NCBI RefSeq assembly: GCF_902859645.1
Contig: NZ_CADIJR010000013.1
Span: forward strand, 41,235-105,234
Origin: Achromobacter insuavis
GTDB taxonomy: Bacteria; Pseudomonadota; Gammaproteobacteria; Burkholderiales; Burkholderiaceae_B
Reading direction: 5' to 3'
DNA: 64,000 nt
Of this stretch, positions 18,005 to 26,458 are shown piece after piece (position 1 is the stretch's first letter; each line of letters opens with the position of its first letter). The notes below the pieces were generated by a model that worked only from the letters and a program-made list of their open reading frames with translations, did no database searches and was not told where the DNA came from. The translations under genes were made by a program, and so were the position numbers.

Positions 18005-18081
18005 GGAGCGGTAGTTCAGTTGGTTAGAATACCGGCCTGTCACGCCGGGGGTCGCGGGTTCGAGCCCCGTCCGCTCCGCCA
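18005..18081 (+). tRNA. tRNA-Asp (GTC), copy 2
   Basis: Identical to the copy at 17549. The spacer from tRNA-Glu is 79 bp here against 60 bp in the first triplet; only the last few bases (CCGCTGC) before the gene are shared. Confidence 0.97.
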
Positions 18082-18163
18082 AGCATCTTGTGTGCATCCC
18101 AGCAAGCCGCAAGACCAGTTGTTCCGCAGGAGTCTTCCTGCACTGCGCCAGAAGGCGCCCGCC

Positions 18164-18191
18164 AAAAGCTCCGGATTCCGGAGCTTTTTTG
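18164..18191 (+). terminator. Strong intrinsic terminator after the tRNA cluster
   Basis: AAAAGCTCCG (18164-18173) pairs with CGGAGCTTTT around loop GATTC, and the T-run extends to six. It ends the tRNA transcript before the PAS-LuxR gene. Confidence 0.85.
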
Positions 18192-18311
18192 CTTTGCGCG
18201 GCAGCAAGCGCCGTGCCGCCCCCTTCCCCCGTCTCGTCCGTTTATCCTCTGGACAGGCCGCGCTTCGCATCGCATCCTGTGCGCTTGTGCCAGCCAAGCC
18301 AAGAGGCCCAC

Positions 18312-19802
18312 GTGACCGCCAGCAACGCCGCCCCGCACGCACACCGCCAGCACCTGCAACGCATCATCGCAGGCTTGAACGAAGGCATCATCCTGCTCGA
18401 GTCCGATGGCAGCATCGCCTGGGCCAACGCCAGCGCGCTGGCGCTGCACGGGGTCGACACGCTGGAGGCGCTGGGGCAGACGCCCGCCGGCTACCGCAAA
18501 CGCTATGCGCTGACCTACCGCAACCATCACCGCGTGCCGGCCAAGCAGTATCCGCTCGACCGCCTGGCCGCCGCGGTCGCGTTCGACGACCTGCTGCTGG
18601 ACCTGACGCGCAAGGACGACGCCGACTTCCTGCGCAACATCCGCGCGCGCGGCCTGCTGCTCGAAGGCGACGGCGCGGACTTCCGCGTGCTGATCCTGGA
18701 TGACCAGACCGGCCAGTTCAACGCCGAGCAGCGCTTCGAGCGCACCTTTGCCGCCAATCCCGCGCCGGCGCTCATCTGCCGCCTGTCCGACCTGCGCTAT
18801 GTGAAGGTGAACCAGGGCTTCCTGGACATGACCGGCCTGACGCGCGAGACCGTGCTGGGCAAATCGGCCTACGAGCTGGACGTGCTTGACGGCGGCGATG
18901 ACAAGGAGGACGCGGTGGCCAAGCTGAACGCGGGCCTGACCATCAGCCAGCGCGAAGGCGTGGTGCGGCTGGCGGACGGCGGCGCGCGCTTCGTCATCGT
19001 CGCCGGCCAGCCGATCGACATGCAGGACGAACCGTGCATGCTGTTCACCTTCATCGACCTGGAAAAGCGCAAGCGCACCGAGGAGGCCCTGCAGCAGAGC
19101 GAGGAGCGCTTCTCCAAGGCGTTCCGGCTGGCGCCGGTGCCGATGGCGCTGTGCGACGGCGAATCGCTGCGCGCGCTGGATATCAATGACGCCTTCGCGC
19201 AGGCCGTGGGCGTGTCGGCGCAGGACGGCGCGGGCCAGGAACTGACCGCCCTGGGCCTGCGCCCGTTCGAAGGCATGGCCGACAGCCTGGCGCGCGGCGA
19301 GAGCATCCGCAACCGCGAAGCCGCGCTGGCCACGCCCGACGGCGCCCTTCTGGATTGCCTGGCCTCGGCCGAGCCGGTCATGATCGGCGGCGAGCGCCGC
19401 GTGCTGCTGGTGATGCAGGACATCACCGAACGCAAGCGCAGCGAGACCGAACTGCTGACCGCGATCGAGGCGGTGATGCAGGACACCTCGTGGTTCAGCC
19501 GCGGCATCATCGAGAAGCTGGCGCAGTTGCGCGCCCCGGCGCCGGCGGCCCGCGACGTGGCCGAGCTGGCGCAGCTGACGGCGCGCGAGCGCGAGGTGCT
19601 GGGCCTGCTGTGCCAGGGCCATAGCGACGACGAGATCGCCCGCCAGTTGCGCCTGTCGCGCAACACGGTGCGCAATCACGTGGCCACCATCTACAGCAAG
19701 ATTGGCGTGCACCGGCGCAGCGCGGCCATCGTCTGGGCCCGCGACCGCGGCATCACCGGGCATGAAAAGCCGCGCTCCCGGGGCAAATCCGGCGCGGGCT
19801 GA
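18312..19802 (+). CDS. PAS-domain LuxR-type transcriptional regulator
   Basis: The 496-residue soluble protein has three PAS-like segments: about 15-60 (IIAGLNEGIILLESDGSIAWAN), about 140-255 (FAANPAPALICRLSDLRYVKVN, ending TFIDLEKRKRTEE) and about 260-380 (FRLAPVPMALCDGESLRAL, ending MQDITERKRSE). A LuxR-type HTH ends it: LTAREREVLGLLCQGHSDDEIA then RNTVRNHVATIYSKIGV. It has no receiver domain and no membrane span, so it probably senses an internal ligand or redox state through PAS. The GTG at 18312 was chosen because upstream codons run into the tRNA terminator. It is a lone gene with no adjacent kinase; the target genes are unknown. Confidence 0.85.
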   Translation: MTASNAAPHAHRQHLQRIIAGLNEGIILLESDGSIAWANASALALHGVDTLEALGQTPAGYRKRYALTYRNHHRVPAKQYPLDRLAAAVAFDDLLLDLTRKDDADFLRNIRARGLLLEGDGADFRVLILDDQTGQFNAEQRFERTFAANPAPALICRLSDLRYVKVNQGFLDMTGLTRETVLGKSAYELDVLDGGDDKEDAVAKLNAGLTISQREGVVRLADGGARFVIVAGQPIDMQDEPCMLFTFIDLEKRKRTEEALQQSEERFSKAFRLAPVPMALCDGESLRALDINDAFAQAVGVSAQDGAGQELTALGLRPFEGMADSLARGESIRNREAALATPDGALLDCLASAEPVMIGGERRVLLVMQDITERKRSETELLTAIEAVMQDTSWFSRGIIEKLAQLRAPAPAARDVAELAQLTAREREVLGLLCQGHSDDEIARQLRLSRNTVRNHVATIYSKIGVHRRSAAIVWARDRGITGHEKPRSRGKSGAG

Positions 19803-20050
19803 GGCAGGCCGCCTGAATTTACAAATTGAATCAAAATAATGAGGGGATCGCGCTGCGCGAAGATGCCGCCGCGTTAGATTCCGCCCGCCGCCAAAAATCG
19901 CCATTTTCGGCAAAACTCCAGCCAACTAGCCGCCAAAATCCGCATCACACCCCAGATTGCGCAAACCCTGCGCAGGTTCTTACGATCCGCCGATCTGGCC
20001 GTCCCGTCCACGGGTCCGGCAGAGCCCCGCAAGCCTTCTGGAGTCCGTTG

Positions 20051-21076
20051 ATGCAGACCGCCTACATTCCCGTTCCCAAGCCGCCCAAGGCGCAGCCCGC
20101 GCCCGCCTGGAGCAGCGCCGCCGTGATGGAGCTTTACGCCCTGCCGTTCATGGACCTGGTGTTCCGCGCCCAGCAGACGCACCGCGCCCACTTCGATCCC
20201 AACGGCATCCAGCTGTCGAGCCTGCTGTCGATCAAGACCGGCGGCTGTCCCGAGGACTGCGGCTATTGCTCGCAGTCGTCGCGCTACGACACCGGCCTGG
20301 AAGCGGAAAAGCTGATGCCGCTGGACGAAGTGCTGGCCGCCGCCCGCGCCGCCCAGGCAGGCGGCGCCCAGCGCTTCTGCATGGGCGCCGCCTGGCGCAG
20401 CCCCAAGCCGCACCACCTGGAGGCCGTGGCCGAGATGGTCAGCGCGGTCAAGGCGCTCGGCCTGGAGACCTGCGTCACGCTCGGCATGCTGCGCGAGGGC
20501 CAGGCCGAACAGCTCAAGCAGGCCGGTCTGGACTACTACAACCACAACCTGGACACCTCGCCCGAGTTCTACGGCAAGATCGTCACCACCCGCACCTACC
20601 AGGACCGCCTCGACACGCTGGACCGCGTGCGCGACGCCGGCATCAACGTCTGCTGCGGCGGCATCGTCGGCATGGGCGAATCGCGCCAGGAGCGCGCCGG
20701 CCTGATCGCGCAGCTGGCCAACATGGAGCCCTACCCCGAGTCGGTGCCGATCAACAACCTGATGCGGGTGGAAGGCACGCCGCTGGCCGACGTCGAGCCG
20801 CTCGATCCGTTCGAGTTCGTGCGCACCATCGCGGTGGCGCGCATCACCATGCCGCGCGCCATGGTGCGCCTGTCGGCCGGCCGCGAGGCCATGGACGACG
20901 CCATGCAGGCGCTGTGCTTCATGGCCGGCGCCAACTCGATGTTCTACGGCGACGTGCTGCTGACCACCGGCAATCCGCGCATGGAGGCCGACCAGCGCCT
21001 GCTGCAACGCCTGGGCATGCGCATCGACGCCGGCCAGCACAACCCCCACCATGCGCACCAGGATCTCTCGGCGTGA
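20051..21076 (+). CDS. bioB: Biotin synthase BioB
   Basis: A 341-residue radical-SAM enzyme that inserts sulfur into dethiobiotin. The SAM cluster is [16 protein letters not shown] (CxxxCxxC). The [2Fe-2S] ligands are represented by Cys in [18 protein letters not shown] and [13 protein letters not shown], with the Arg of MVRLSAGRE. The ATG at 20051 was chosen since the 75-residue frame extension upstream is unlike the family and lies in a promoter-like AT-rich stretch (19812-19842). I see no BirA-type operator upstream. A DMT transporter gene overlaps its stop by GTGA; no other bio genes are in the window. Confidence 0.96.
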   Translation: MQTAYIPVPKPPKAQPAPAWSSAAVMELYALPFMDLVFRAQQTHRAHFDPNGIQLSSLLSIKTGGCPEDCGYCSQSSRYDTGLEAEKLMPLDEVLAAARAAQAGGAQRFCMGAAWRSPKPHHLEAVAEMVSAVKALGLETCVTLGMLREGQAEQLKQAGLDYYNHNLDTSPEFYGKIVTTRTYQDRLDTLDRVRDAGINVCCGGIVGMGESRQERAGLIAQLANMEPYPESVPINNLMRVEGTPLADVEPLDPFEFVRTIAVARITMPRAMVRLSAGREAMDDAMQALCFMAGANSMFYGDVLLTTGNPRMEADQRLLQRLGMRIDAGQHNPHHAHQDLSA

Positions 21077-21960
21077 CGCTGAGCCCCGGCCTGTTCTACC
21101 TGCTGGCCAGCGTCGTCTGCAGCGTCGCCGTGGCGGCGATGCTGAAGCTGGCGCGGCGCTGGCAGGTGGACGTGCGCCAGGCCATCATGGTCAACCACGC
21201 GGTCGCCGCCCTGCTCTGCTGGACGGTGCTGCGGCCAGACCCGGCCGCGCTGCTGACGCCGCAGACGCCGTGGCTGGTGCTGGTGGCGCTGGGCCTGCTG
21301 CTGCCCAGCGGCTTCATGGCGATGGCGCTGGCCGTGCGCCATGCCGGCGTGGTGCGCAGCGACGCGGCGCAGCGGCTGTCGCTGTTCATCCCGCTGCTGG
21401 CGGCGTTCCTGCTGTTCGGCGAGCCGGTCAGCGGCCGCAAGCTGGGCGCGATCGCGCTGGCCTTCGCCGCGCTGTTCTGCCTGCTGCGGCGGCCGGCCGC
21501 CCTGCCCGCGGCGCAGGCGCCCGAGACGGACGCCGCCGCGCGCCGCGCGCTGTGGCTGTGGCCGTTGTCGGTCTGGGTGGCCTATGGCGTGGTCGACATC
21601 CTGTTCAAGCAGGTGGCGCGCGCCGGCACCGCCTTCGCCAGCGGCCTGCTGCTGGCCTTCGCGCTGGCCAGCGCGCTGATGCTGCTCTACCTGCTGTGGC
21701 GCCGGGCCGCCTGGGCGCCGCGCCATCTGGCGGCGGGCGTGGCGCTGGGCGTGGTGAACTTCGGCAATATCCTCACCTACATCCGCGCCCACCAGGCGCT
21801 GCCCGAGCATCCCGCGCTGGTGTTCGCGTCCATGAACATGGGCGTGATCACGCTGGGCACGCTGGTCGGAGCGCTGGCGTTCCGCGAGCCCCTGACGCGC
21901 CTGAACGGCGCGGGCCTGGCGCTGGCCCTGGGGGCCATCCTGCTGATGACCCCGTGGTGA
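21073..21960 (+). CDS. DMT-superfamily (EamA-like) transporter
   Basis: The 295-residue product has about ten hydrophobic segments in two halves, the classic EamA duplication. [21 protein letters not shown] near residue 115 and [21 protein letters not shown] at the end are the repeat ends, each with the conserved E-x-P. The GTG at 21073 overlaps the bioB stop, so translation is coupled. Position suggests a link to biotin or a precursor, but DMT specificity cannot be read from sequence and the pairing may be incidental. Confidence 0.82.
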   Translation: MTLSPGLFYLLASVVCSVAVAAMLKLARRWQVDVRQAIMVNHAVAALLCWTVLRPDPAALLTPQTPWLVLVALGLLLPSGFMAMALAVRHAGVVRSDAAQRLSLFIPLLAAFLLFGEPVSGRKLGAIALAFAALFCLLRRPAALPAAQAPETDAAARRALWLWPLSVWVAYGVVDILFKQVARAGTAFASGLLLAFALASALMLLYLLWRRAAWAPRHLAAGVALGVVNFGNILTYIRAHQALPEHPALVFASMNMGVITLGTLVGALAFREPLTRLNGAGLALALGAILLMTPW

Positions 21961-21973
21961 CGGGCGCCGGCGC

Positions 21974-23389
21974 TCAGGTGCCGGTGCGGGGCTGCCGCGC
22001 CGCCTGATCCTCGGCGTCGGGCTCGGCCGGCGCCGGTTCGGCCGCGGCGGTCATGGCCGCGATGGGAGGATCCACCGCCCCGGCGCCTTCCACCGGCGCC
22101 GTGGCTGGCGCGGCCGAGGGGTCCGGCTGCACCATCTCGATGCCGATATCGTTTTCCACATCCACCCGCGGGTCGAGCACGGCGGCGGCCGGCGAGCTTT
22201 GCAGCGTGTCCGGCATCGGCACGAAATGCACCGGCGCTTCCTCGACCTGGTGGGCGCCGGTGACGCGCGTCGGGCGCACCTGCCACACCAGGATCAGCGC
22301 GCAGGCCGAGATGAAGACGTAATACATGCTGGGGCCGGCCAGCGACATCAAGAGGCCCGCGATCATCGGGCCGACACAGGCGCCGACGCCGTAGGTCATG
22401 AGCAGCACCGCCGACAGGCTGACGCGGCGCTCGGATTCGACGTGATCGTTGGCGAAGGCGGCGCCCAGCGGATACAGGGTGAACTGCAGGATGCCGAAGA
22501 CGCAGGACATGGCCACCAGCGCCCAATAGGGCAAGGTCAGCCAGCCCCACATGACGGTCGGCAAGATCACCAGCAACAGCGCATTGAAGCGGATCAGGCC
22601 GGCGCGGTTGATGCGGTCGGACAGCCAGCCCATGGGCCATTGCGACAGCAGCCCGGCGGTGACGGCGGCGGCCACGAACACGGCGGCCTGCGAGGTCGTC
22701 AGGCCGTGCTTGGCGCCGTACACGGCCGCCAGGCCGTAGAAGGCGCCGGACAGGTTGCCGGCCACGAACAGCACCGTCATGGACAGCGGCACGCGGCGCA
22801 TGAAGAAGCGGATGTCGAGCGCGGCCGGCAGCGGCGTGGGCGGGTGCGAGCGGGCCGTGACGGCGATCGGCACCAGGCACAGCACCAGGCACATGGCCAC
22901 CAGGGTCAGCGGCCGCAGGTCGAGCGTGGCGTAGGCGGTCAGGGCCAGCTGGCCCAGCACGGTGCCCAGGCCGGACACCACCATGTAGACGGAGAACACG
23001 CGCCCGCGCTGGTGGTTTTCGGTTTGTTCGTTGAGCCAGCTTTCGATGACCATGAACTCGGTCACCATGACGATGCCGGAGATGACGCGGAACACCAGCC
23101 ACAGCGGCATGGAGTCGACCAGCGTCTGCGCCAGGATCATGCTGGTGGCGACGGCGGCACAGGCGACGAAGGCGCGGATGTGGCCGACGCGGATGATGAG
23201 CTTGTGTCCCAATCGCGCGCCGCAGACCAGGCCCAGGTAGTAGCCGGCGATCAGGGTGCCGATCCAGACCTCGCTGACGGACTGCGCGGTCAGCCTCAAC
23301 CCCATGTAGGTGTTGAACAGGCCGGTGCCGATGAGCATCAGCAGGGTCGCGAAATACAGCGACGAGAAAGAAGAGATGGTTGCGAGCAT
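21974..23389 (-). CDS. MFS transporter with long acidic C-terminal tail
   Basis: A 471-residue major-facilitator protein with about twelve spans in residues 5-385. GARLGHKLIIRVGHIR fits the loop 2-3 motif, and the second half repeats it (WPMGWLSDRINRAGLIR). It resembles the YcaD/sugar-type MFS subgroup found beside housekeeping genes. After the last span comes a 90-residue Ala/Pro/Glu-rich cytoplasmic tail of low complexity, unusual for this family. It lies downstream of the peroxiredoxin gene in the same direction, separated by a hairpin. The substrate is unknown. Confidence 0.82.
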   Translation of the reverse strand: MLATISSFSSLYFATLLMLIGTGLFNTYMGLRLTAQSVSEVWIGTLIAGYYLGLVCGARLGHKLIIRVGHIRAFVACAAVATSMILAQTLVDSMPLWLVFRVISGIVMVTEFMVIESWLNEQTENHQRGRVFSVYMVVSGLGTVLGQLALTAYATLDLRPLTLVAMCLVLCLVPIAVTARSHPPTPLPAALDIRFFMRRVPLSMTVLFVAGNLSGAFYGLAAVYGAKHGLTTSQAAVFVAAAVTAGLLSQWPMGWLSDRINRAGLIRFNALLLVILPTVMWGWLTLPYWALVAMSCVFGILQFTLYPLGAAFANDHVESERRVSLSAVLLMTYGVGACVGPMIAGLLMSLAGPSMYYVFISACALILVWQVRPTRVTGAHQVEEAPVHFVPMPDTLQSSPAAAVLDPRVDVENDIGIEMVQPDPSAAPATAPVEGAGAVDPPIAAMTAAAEPAPAEPDAEDQAARQPRTGT

Positions 23390-23421
23390 GGCGTCTGGCT
23401 ACCCCTGCCGGGGAGTAGCGA

Positions 23422-23445
23422 CGCGGGCCGCCAGGGCGGCCCGCG
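23422..23445. other. Hairpin between peroxiredoxin and MFS genes
   Basis: CGCGGGCCGCC (23422-23432) and GGCGGCCCGCG (23435-23445) form a perfect 11-bp inverted repeat with a 2-base centre. No T-run follows; it may block 3'-exonucleases or act as a weak terminator. Confidence 0.45.
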
Positions 23446-23481
23446 CATTGAGCGATGAAACAGGGACTGCGCGGGGGGAAA

Positions 23482-23985
23482 TCAGGCTTGCGACAGCAGG
23501 GTCGCGGCGTCGCTGACTTCGAACTTGCCGGGGCCTTCGACGTTCAGGTGCTTGACCACGCCGTCGACGATCAGGGCCGAGTAGCGCTGCGAGCGCACGC
23601 CCATGCCGCGCTGGATCAGGTCCAGCTCCAGGCCCAGGGCCTTGGTCCACAGGGCGGAACCGTCGGCCAGCATGCGGACCTTGCCGTCGGTCTTCTGTTC
23701 GCGGCCCCAGGCGCCCATGACGAAGGCGTCGTTGACGGACACGCACCAGATTTCATCCACGCCCTTGGCCTTGAGGGCGGCGGCCTGCTCGACGTAGCCG
23801 GGCAGGTGCTTGGCCGAGCAGGTCGGCGTGAAGGCGCCGGGCAGCGCGAACAGGGCGATGGTCTTGCCGCGGGTCAGGTCGGCGACCTGGAAGGCGTTGG
23901 GGCCCAGCGAGCAGCCTTCGCTTTCGGTTTCGATGAATTCGGTCAGGGTGCCGTCGGGCACGCGATCGCCGACTTTGATGCTCAT
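23482..23985 (-). CDS. Peroxiredoxin (Prx5/glutaredoxin-linked type)
   Basis: The 167-residue thiol peroxidase has the peroxidatic Cys in PGAFTPTCSAKHLPGY (C56), the arrangement of the Prx5 subfamily. Further Cys occur in EGCSLGPN (C25) and IWCVSVND. It reduces H2O2 and alkyl hydroperoxides, usually with glutathione/glutaredoxin in proteobacteria. The ATG at 23985 gives MSIKVGDRVPDGTL, the usual start; the ten-residue upstream extension is rejected. A Shine-Dalgarno-like GGAGA precedes it. Confidence 0.92.
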   Translation of the reverse strand: MSIKVGDRVPDGTLTEFIETESEGCSLGPNAFQVADLTRGKTIALFALPGAFTPTCSAKHLPGYVEQAAALKAKGVDEIWCVSVNDAFVMGAWGREQKTDGKVRMLADGSALWTKALGLELDLIQRGMGVRSQRYSALIVDGVVKHLNVEGPGKFEVSDAATLLSQA

Positions 23986-24214
23986 GGGGAATCTCCAGTG
24001 TTGGGGGTGTTGCATTGGGGCGGATGTGCCCCACAGCCCTCATCATAGTTCGTGTCCGTTGCGCTTGCTGGCCCGGCGGACAGATCGGGAAAAAAACCCG
24101 CACAGTCTGAAACGACTCCATACGCGAGGCGGCATGGGGATCGTTGCCATAATGTGGGCGTGTTCAATGCCCGGGCGCGATGGCCGCGCGCGGGCGCTTT
24201 GCGGAGACAAACCG

Positions 24215-24640
24215 ATGCGCAAGATGCTGATCGGCCTGGCCTGGACGATGGCCCTGGCCACCCCGGCCTGGGCCGCGCCCGACGCGGCCGAGCAGGCCCA
24301 GTTCGAATCCTTCGTGGTGGCGGCGGGCGCCTCCAACGGCGCGGCGCGATCGTGCGGCGCGTCCGAACCCGACCTGGCGCAGCACCAGGCGACCTCGCGC
24401 AAGAACCTGGAACGGTATGCCAAGGAATACGGGTTCTCGGCGGCTGGCTATGACGGGCTTTACGAGAAGGGGCTCGCGGACGGGACGCGGATGATGGAAG
24501 AGATGAAGCGTTCCGGGGTCGACGGGTGCCGGGGGGTGCTGGGGAGTTTTCAGAATGAGCGGGTGATTTCTTATGAGGATATGAAGGCGGCGTTGGCTGA
24601 GGTTAGTGATGGGTTGCCGGGGGAGAGTGCGGAGAAGTGA
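24215..24640 (+). CDS. Small exported protein of unknown function
   Basis: The 141-residue product has a clear Sec signal peptide (MRKMLIGLAWTMALATPAWA, cleavage after residue 20). The mature part has two Cys (RSCGASEPDL and DGCRGVLG), likely a periplasmic disulfide, and mostly helical, charged sequence. I do not recognise the family. The ATG at 24215 was chosen because it starts the signal peptide and GGAG lies 7 bp upstream; codons further upstream overlap the divergent peroxiredoxin promoter. The last 150 bases become rich in TGG/GGG and GAG codons, with poorer codon choice than neighbours, as though the 3' end were changing quickly. A palindromic element begins 30 bp downstream. Confidence 0.75.
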   Translation: MRKMLIGLAWTMALATPAWAAPDAAEQAQFESFVVAAGASNGAARSCGASEPDLAQHQATSRKNLERYAKEYGFSAAGYDGLYEKGLADGTRMMEEMKRSGVDGCRGVLGSFQNERVISYEDMKAALAEVSDGLPGESAEK

Positions 24641-24677
24641 TCGCTTTTTTTTGGGCGGGGATTTGAGTTCTTGAGCC

Positions 24678-24837
24678 GCCCGGCGGGACGGCGCAGGCGG
24701 AGGGCGGGGCTACGATTGCGGTCCGGAGCGTTCGCTCCGGACTTCCCCGTCCTCAACCTCGTCCGCCTTCGGCTCCCTACGGTTTCCGTCGGGCGCATCT
24801 ACACGCCCCGCCCTCCGCCTGCGCCGTCCCGCCGGGC
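24678..24837. repeat. Long palindromic element A (REP/MITE-like)
   Basis: A perfect 33-bp inverted repeat: left arm 24678-24710 (starts GCCCGGCGGGACGG), right arm 24805-24837, enclosing 94 bp. Beside the left arm lies a 32-bp core (24712-24743) whose centre GTCCGGAGCG|TTCGCTCCGGAC is itself palindromic. Outside the arms TGAGCC and GGCTCA also pair if three bases on the left bulge. The same core occurs inverted in element B. Confidence 0.85.
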
Positions 24838-24930
24838 TCATGATGTCTTGGTTCCCGCGTTGCTGGGGCGAGAGGGGTGCTTGGCGTGGTTGGCCACGTC
24901 AACGGGGGGTGGGAGGGGTTTGCGGGGCCC

Positions 24931-24962
24931 GCCAAAAGGCGGCCGCGCGGGCGGCCTTTTTT
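24931..24962 (+). terminator. Intrinsic terminator
   Basis: AAAAGGCGGCC and GGGCGGCCTTTTTT form a stem with one G-G mismatch and a T6 tail. The nearest upstream gene on this strand is the exported protein ending at 24640, so element A sits between that gene and its likely terminator. Confidence 0.65.
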
Positions 24963-25016
24963 GGCTTACGCGGGGTCTTGCAGGCCAGGATGAACGCTGC
25001 GCGCGTGGGCAGGCTT

Positions 25017-25091
25017 GGTTTTGGAGCTTGTGGGCGACGTGGCTTTGGAGCTTGTGGAATTGGCTTTGGAGCTTGTGGGCAACTGGCTTTG
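25017..25091. repeat. Short tandem repeat, about 3.3 units of 21-24 bp
   Basis: The motif GGCTTTGGAGCTTGTGG recurs at 25041 and 25062, with a one-base variant at 25017 (GGTTTTGG...) and a partial unit at 25085. Only 4-7 bases between motifs vary. Read on the minus strand it would encode repeats of HKLQSQ/HKLQSH. Confidence 0.8.
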
Positions 25092-25226
25092 AAACTGCGT
25101 CGCGTGTTCGCGCGTTCACGTTCCCGTGCGACATGAAGGGTCGCGGCGCTTGACCTGTATCTCCCTCGTGCCGCACCCTCCAGCCGCGCGCAGCGCCGCT
25201 CTCACGACGCACCGCTAAAGCGTATG

Positions 25227-25258
25227 CCAGGACCGGCTGCCCGCGCAGCCGGTCCTGG
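25227..25258. other. Perfect 14-bp hairpin
   Basis: CCAGGACCGGCTGC (25227-25240) and GCAGCCGGTCCTGG (25245-25258) around loop CCGC. There is no T-run on either side, so it is not a standard terminator. Confidence 0.6.
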
Positions 25259-25321
25259 CGGGCGACGCAAACTCTCTCCCCTCCCTCCGCCCGAGCGGCC
25301 TCACCCATGCAGATGTCGGTA

Positions 25322-25486
25322 GCCCCTGGCGGCGGTCGGGCAGGCGGGGCGCAACCTCGATGCGCCCGAGGGAATCTGAAGGCAGTCGCCGAAGGCGACA
25401 ACGAAGATGACAACGGGGCAGTCCGGAGCGAACGCTCCGGACCGCAATCGTGGGCGCGCCCCGCCTGCCCGACCGCCGCCAGGGGC
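25322..25486. repeat. Long palindromic element B (inverted relative of A)
   Basis: A perfect 31-bp inverted repeat: left arm 25322-25352, right arm 25456-25486, enclosing 103 bp. The 32-bp core of element A recurs exactly, in reverse complement, at 25420-25451, next to the right arm. Other inner stretches also align with A (GCCTTCGGC and TCGGGCGCATC). The arms differ in sequence from those of A, yet each pair is perfect, so pairing has been kept while sequence drifted. Confidence 0.85.
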
Positions 25487-25512
25487 GGCCTACGAAGAAC
25501 AACCGTAACGCC

Positions 25513-26400
25513 TCACCCACCCAACCCATTCTGCTTGAACCAGTCAAGCATCCTCTGCCAAGCCTGCTCCGCCTCGGCCTTGCGGTAACTCGGCCGATAG
25601 TCGGCGTGGAAGGCGTGAGGGGCTTCGGGGTAGACGTCGATGCGGGAGGCCTTGGCGGCGGCGGGCCCCTTGGCGAGTTCGATGCGCATCTTGTCGACGT
25701 CGGTCAGGGGGATGCCGGCGTCCTTGCCGCCGTAGGCGCCCAGGACCGGGGCCTTGAGGTCGTTGACCAGGCTCAGGACCGACTTGGGCTTGAGTTCGCT
25801 CGGGTCGCCGCCCAACTGGCCGTACCAGGCGGCGCCGGCCTTGAGCTTGGGGTTGTGGGCGGCGTAGAGCCAGACCTGGCGGCCGCCCCAGCAGAAGCCG
25901 AGGATGCCGAGCTTGTCGTCGCTGCCGCCGTTGGCGGCGGCCCAGGCGACGGTGGCGTCGAGGTCGCCCTGCACCTGCTTGTCGGGCACCTTGCTGATGA
26001 TCTCGGCCTGCAGCTTGGGGATCTCGGTGTACTTGGACGGATCGCCCTGGCGCGCGAACAGCTCGGGCGCGATGGCCAGGTAGCCCAGGTGGGCCAGGCG
26101 GCGGCAGACGTCCTGGATGTACTCGTGCACGCCGAAGATCTCCGACACCACCAGCAGCGTCGGCAGGTTCTTCTTGCCGGCGGGCGCGGCGCGGTAGGCG
26201 GGCATCTTGCCGTCGGTGGTGGGAATGTCCACCTTGCCGGCGGTCAGGCCGTTGGCGTCGGTCTTGATGGCGGTCTGGGCCACGGCGGGGCCGGCGGCCA
26301 GCGAGAAGCCGGCCGCGACGGTGGTGGCGATGAAGCCGCGCCGGTCCAGTTTGAGGGGCGGCAGCAGGCTGTCGAAATGCGCGTCCTGGTCTTTCATCAT
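25513..26400 (-). CDS. Exported dienelactone hydrolase-family protein
   Basis: A 295-residue alpha/beta hydrolase. The N-terminus carries a twin-arginine-like signal (LDRRGFIATTVAAGFSLAAGPAVA, about residues 17-41), suggesting Tat export. The catalytic set of dienelactone hydrolases is visible: nucleophile Cys in LGFCWGGRQ, Asp in YGGKDAGIP and His in EAPHAFHADYR. The family hydrolyses dienelactones or related esters; with export and no catabolic neighbours the substrate is uncertain. A start two codons into MMKDQ is equally possible. Confidence 0.88.
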   Translation of the reverse strand: MMKDQDAHFDSLLPPLKLDRRGFIATTVAAGFSLAAGPAVAQTAIKTDANGLTAGKVDIPTTDGKMPAYRAAPAGKKNLPTLLVVSEIFGVHEYIQDVCRRLAHLGYLAIAPELFARQGDPSKYTEIPKLQAEIISKVPDKQVQGDLDATVAWAAANGGSDDKLGILGFCWGGRQVWLYAAHNPKLKAGAAWYGQLGGDPSELKPKSVLSLVNDLKAPVLGAYGGKDAGIPLTDVDKMRIELAKGPAAAKASRIDVYPEAPHAFHADYRPSYRKAEAEQAWQRMLDWFKQNGLGG

Positions 26401-26458
26401 GCATCTCCGGGCAAAGGACGGCCGCCGGACGCGGGCGCGTCCTGGCGGGCCGCCGGGT

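Larger units (their letters stand above)
24641..25512. other. Long gene-free stretch with structured repeats
   Basis: 872 bp between the exported protein and the dienelactone hydrolase gene, with no supportable gene. It contains two long palindromic elements in opposite orientation (24678-24837 and 25322-25486), a terminator (24931-24962), a tandem repeat (25017-25091) and a perfect 14-bp hairpin (25227-25258). Open frames on both strands cross all these and look like chance products of GC-rich DNA. Confidence 0.75.

Noticed and set aside
19803-20050. BirA-type operator before bioB
   Set aside because: An AT-rich stretch exists but lacks the paired TTGTAAAC/GTTTACAA half-sites.
25017-25091. 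Possible CRISPR array
   Set aside because: Units are 21-24 bp with only 4-7 variable bases, far too short for repeat plus spacer, and there are no cas genes.
24838-25413. Minus-strand open frame of 191 codons with HKLQ repeats
   Set aside because: It runs through a terminator, a tandem repeat, a perfect hairpin and part of element B; there is no start signal. Best read as chance, though it is worth checking for translation.
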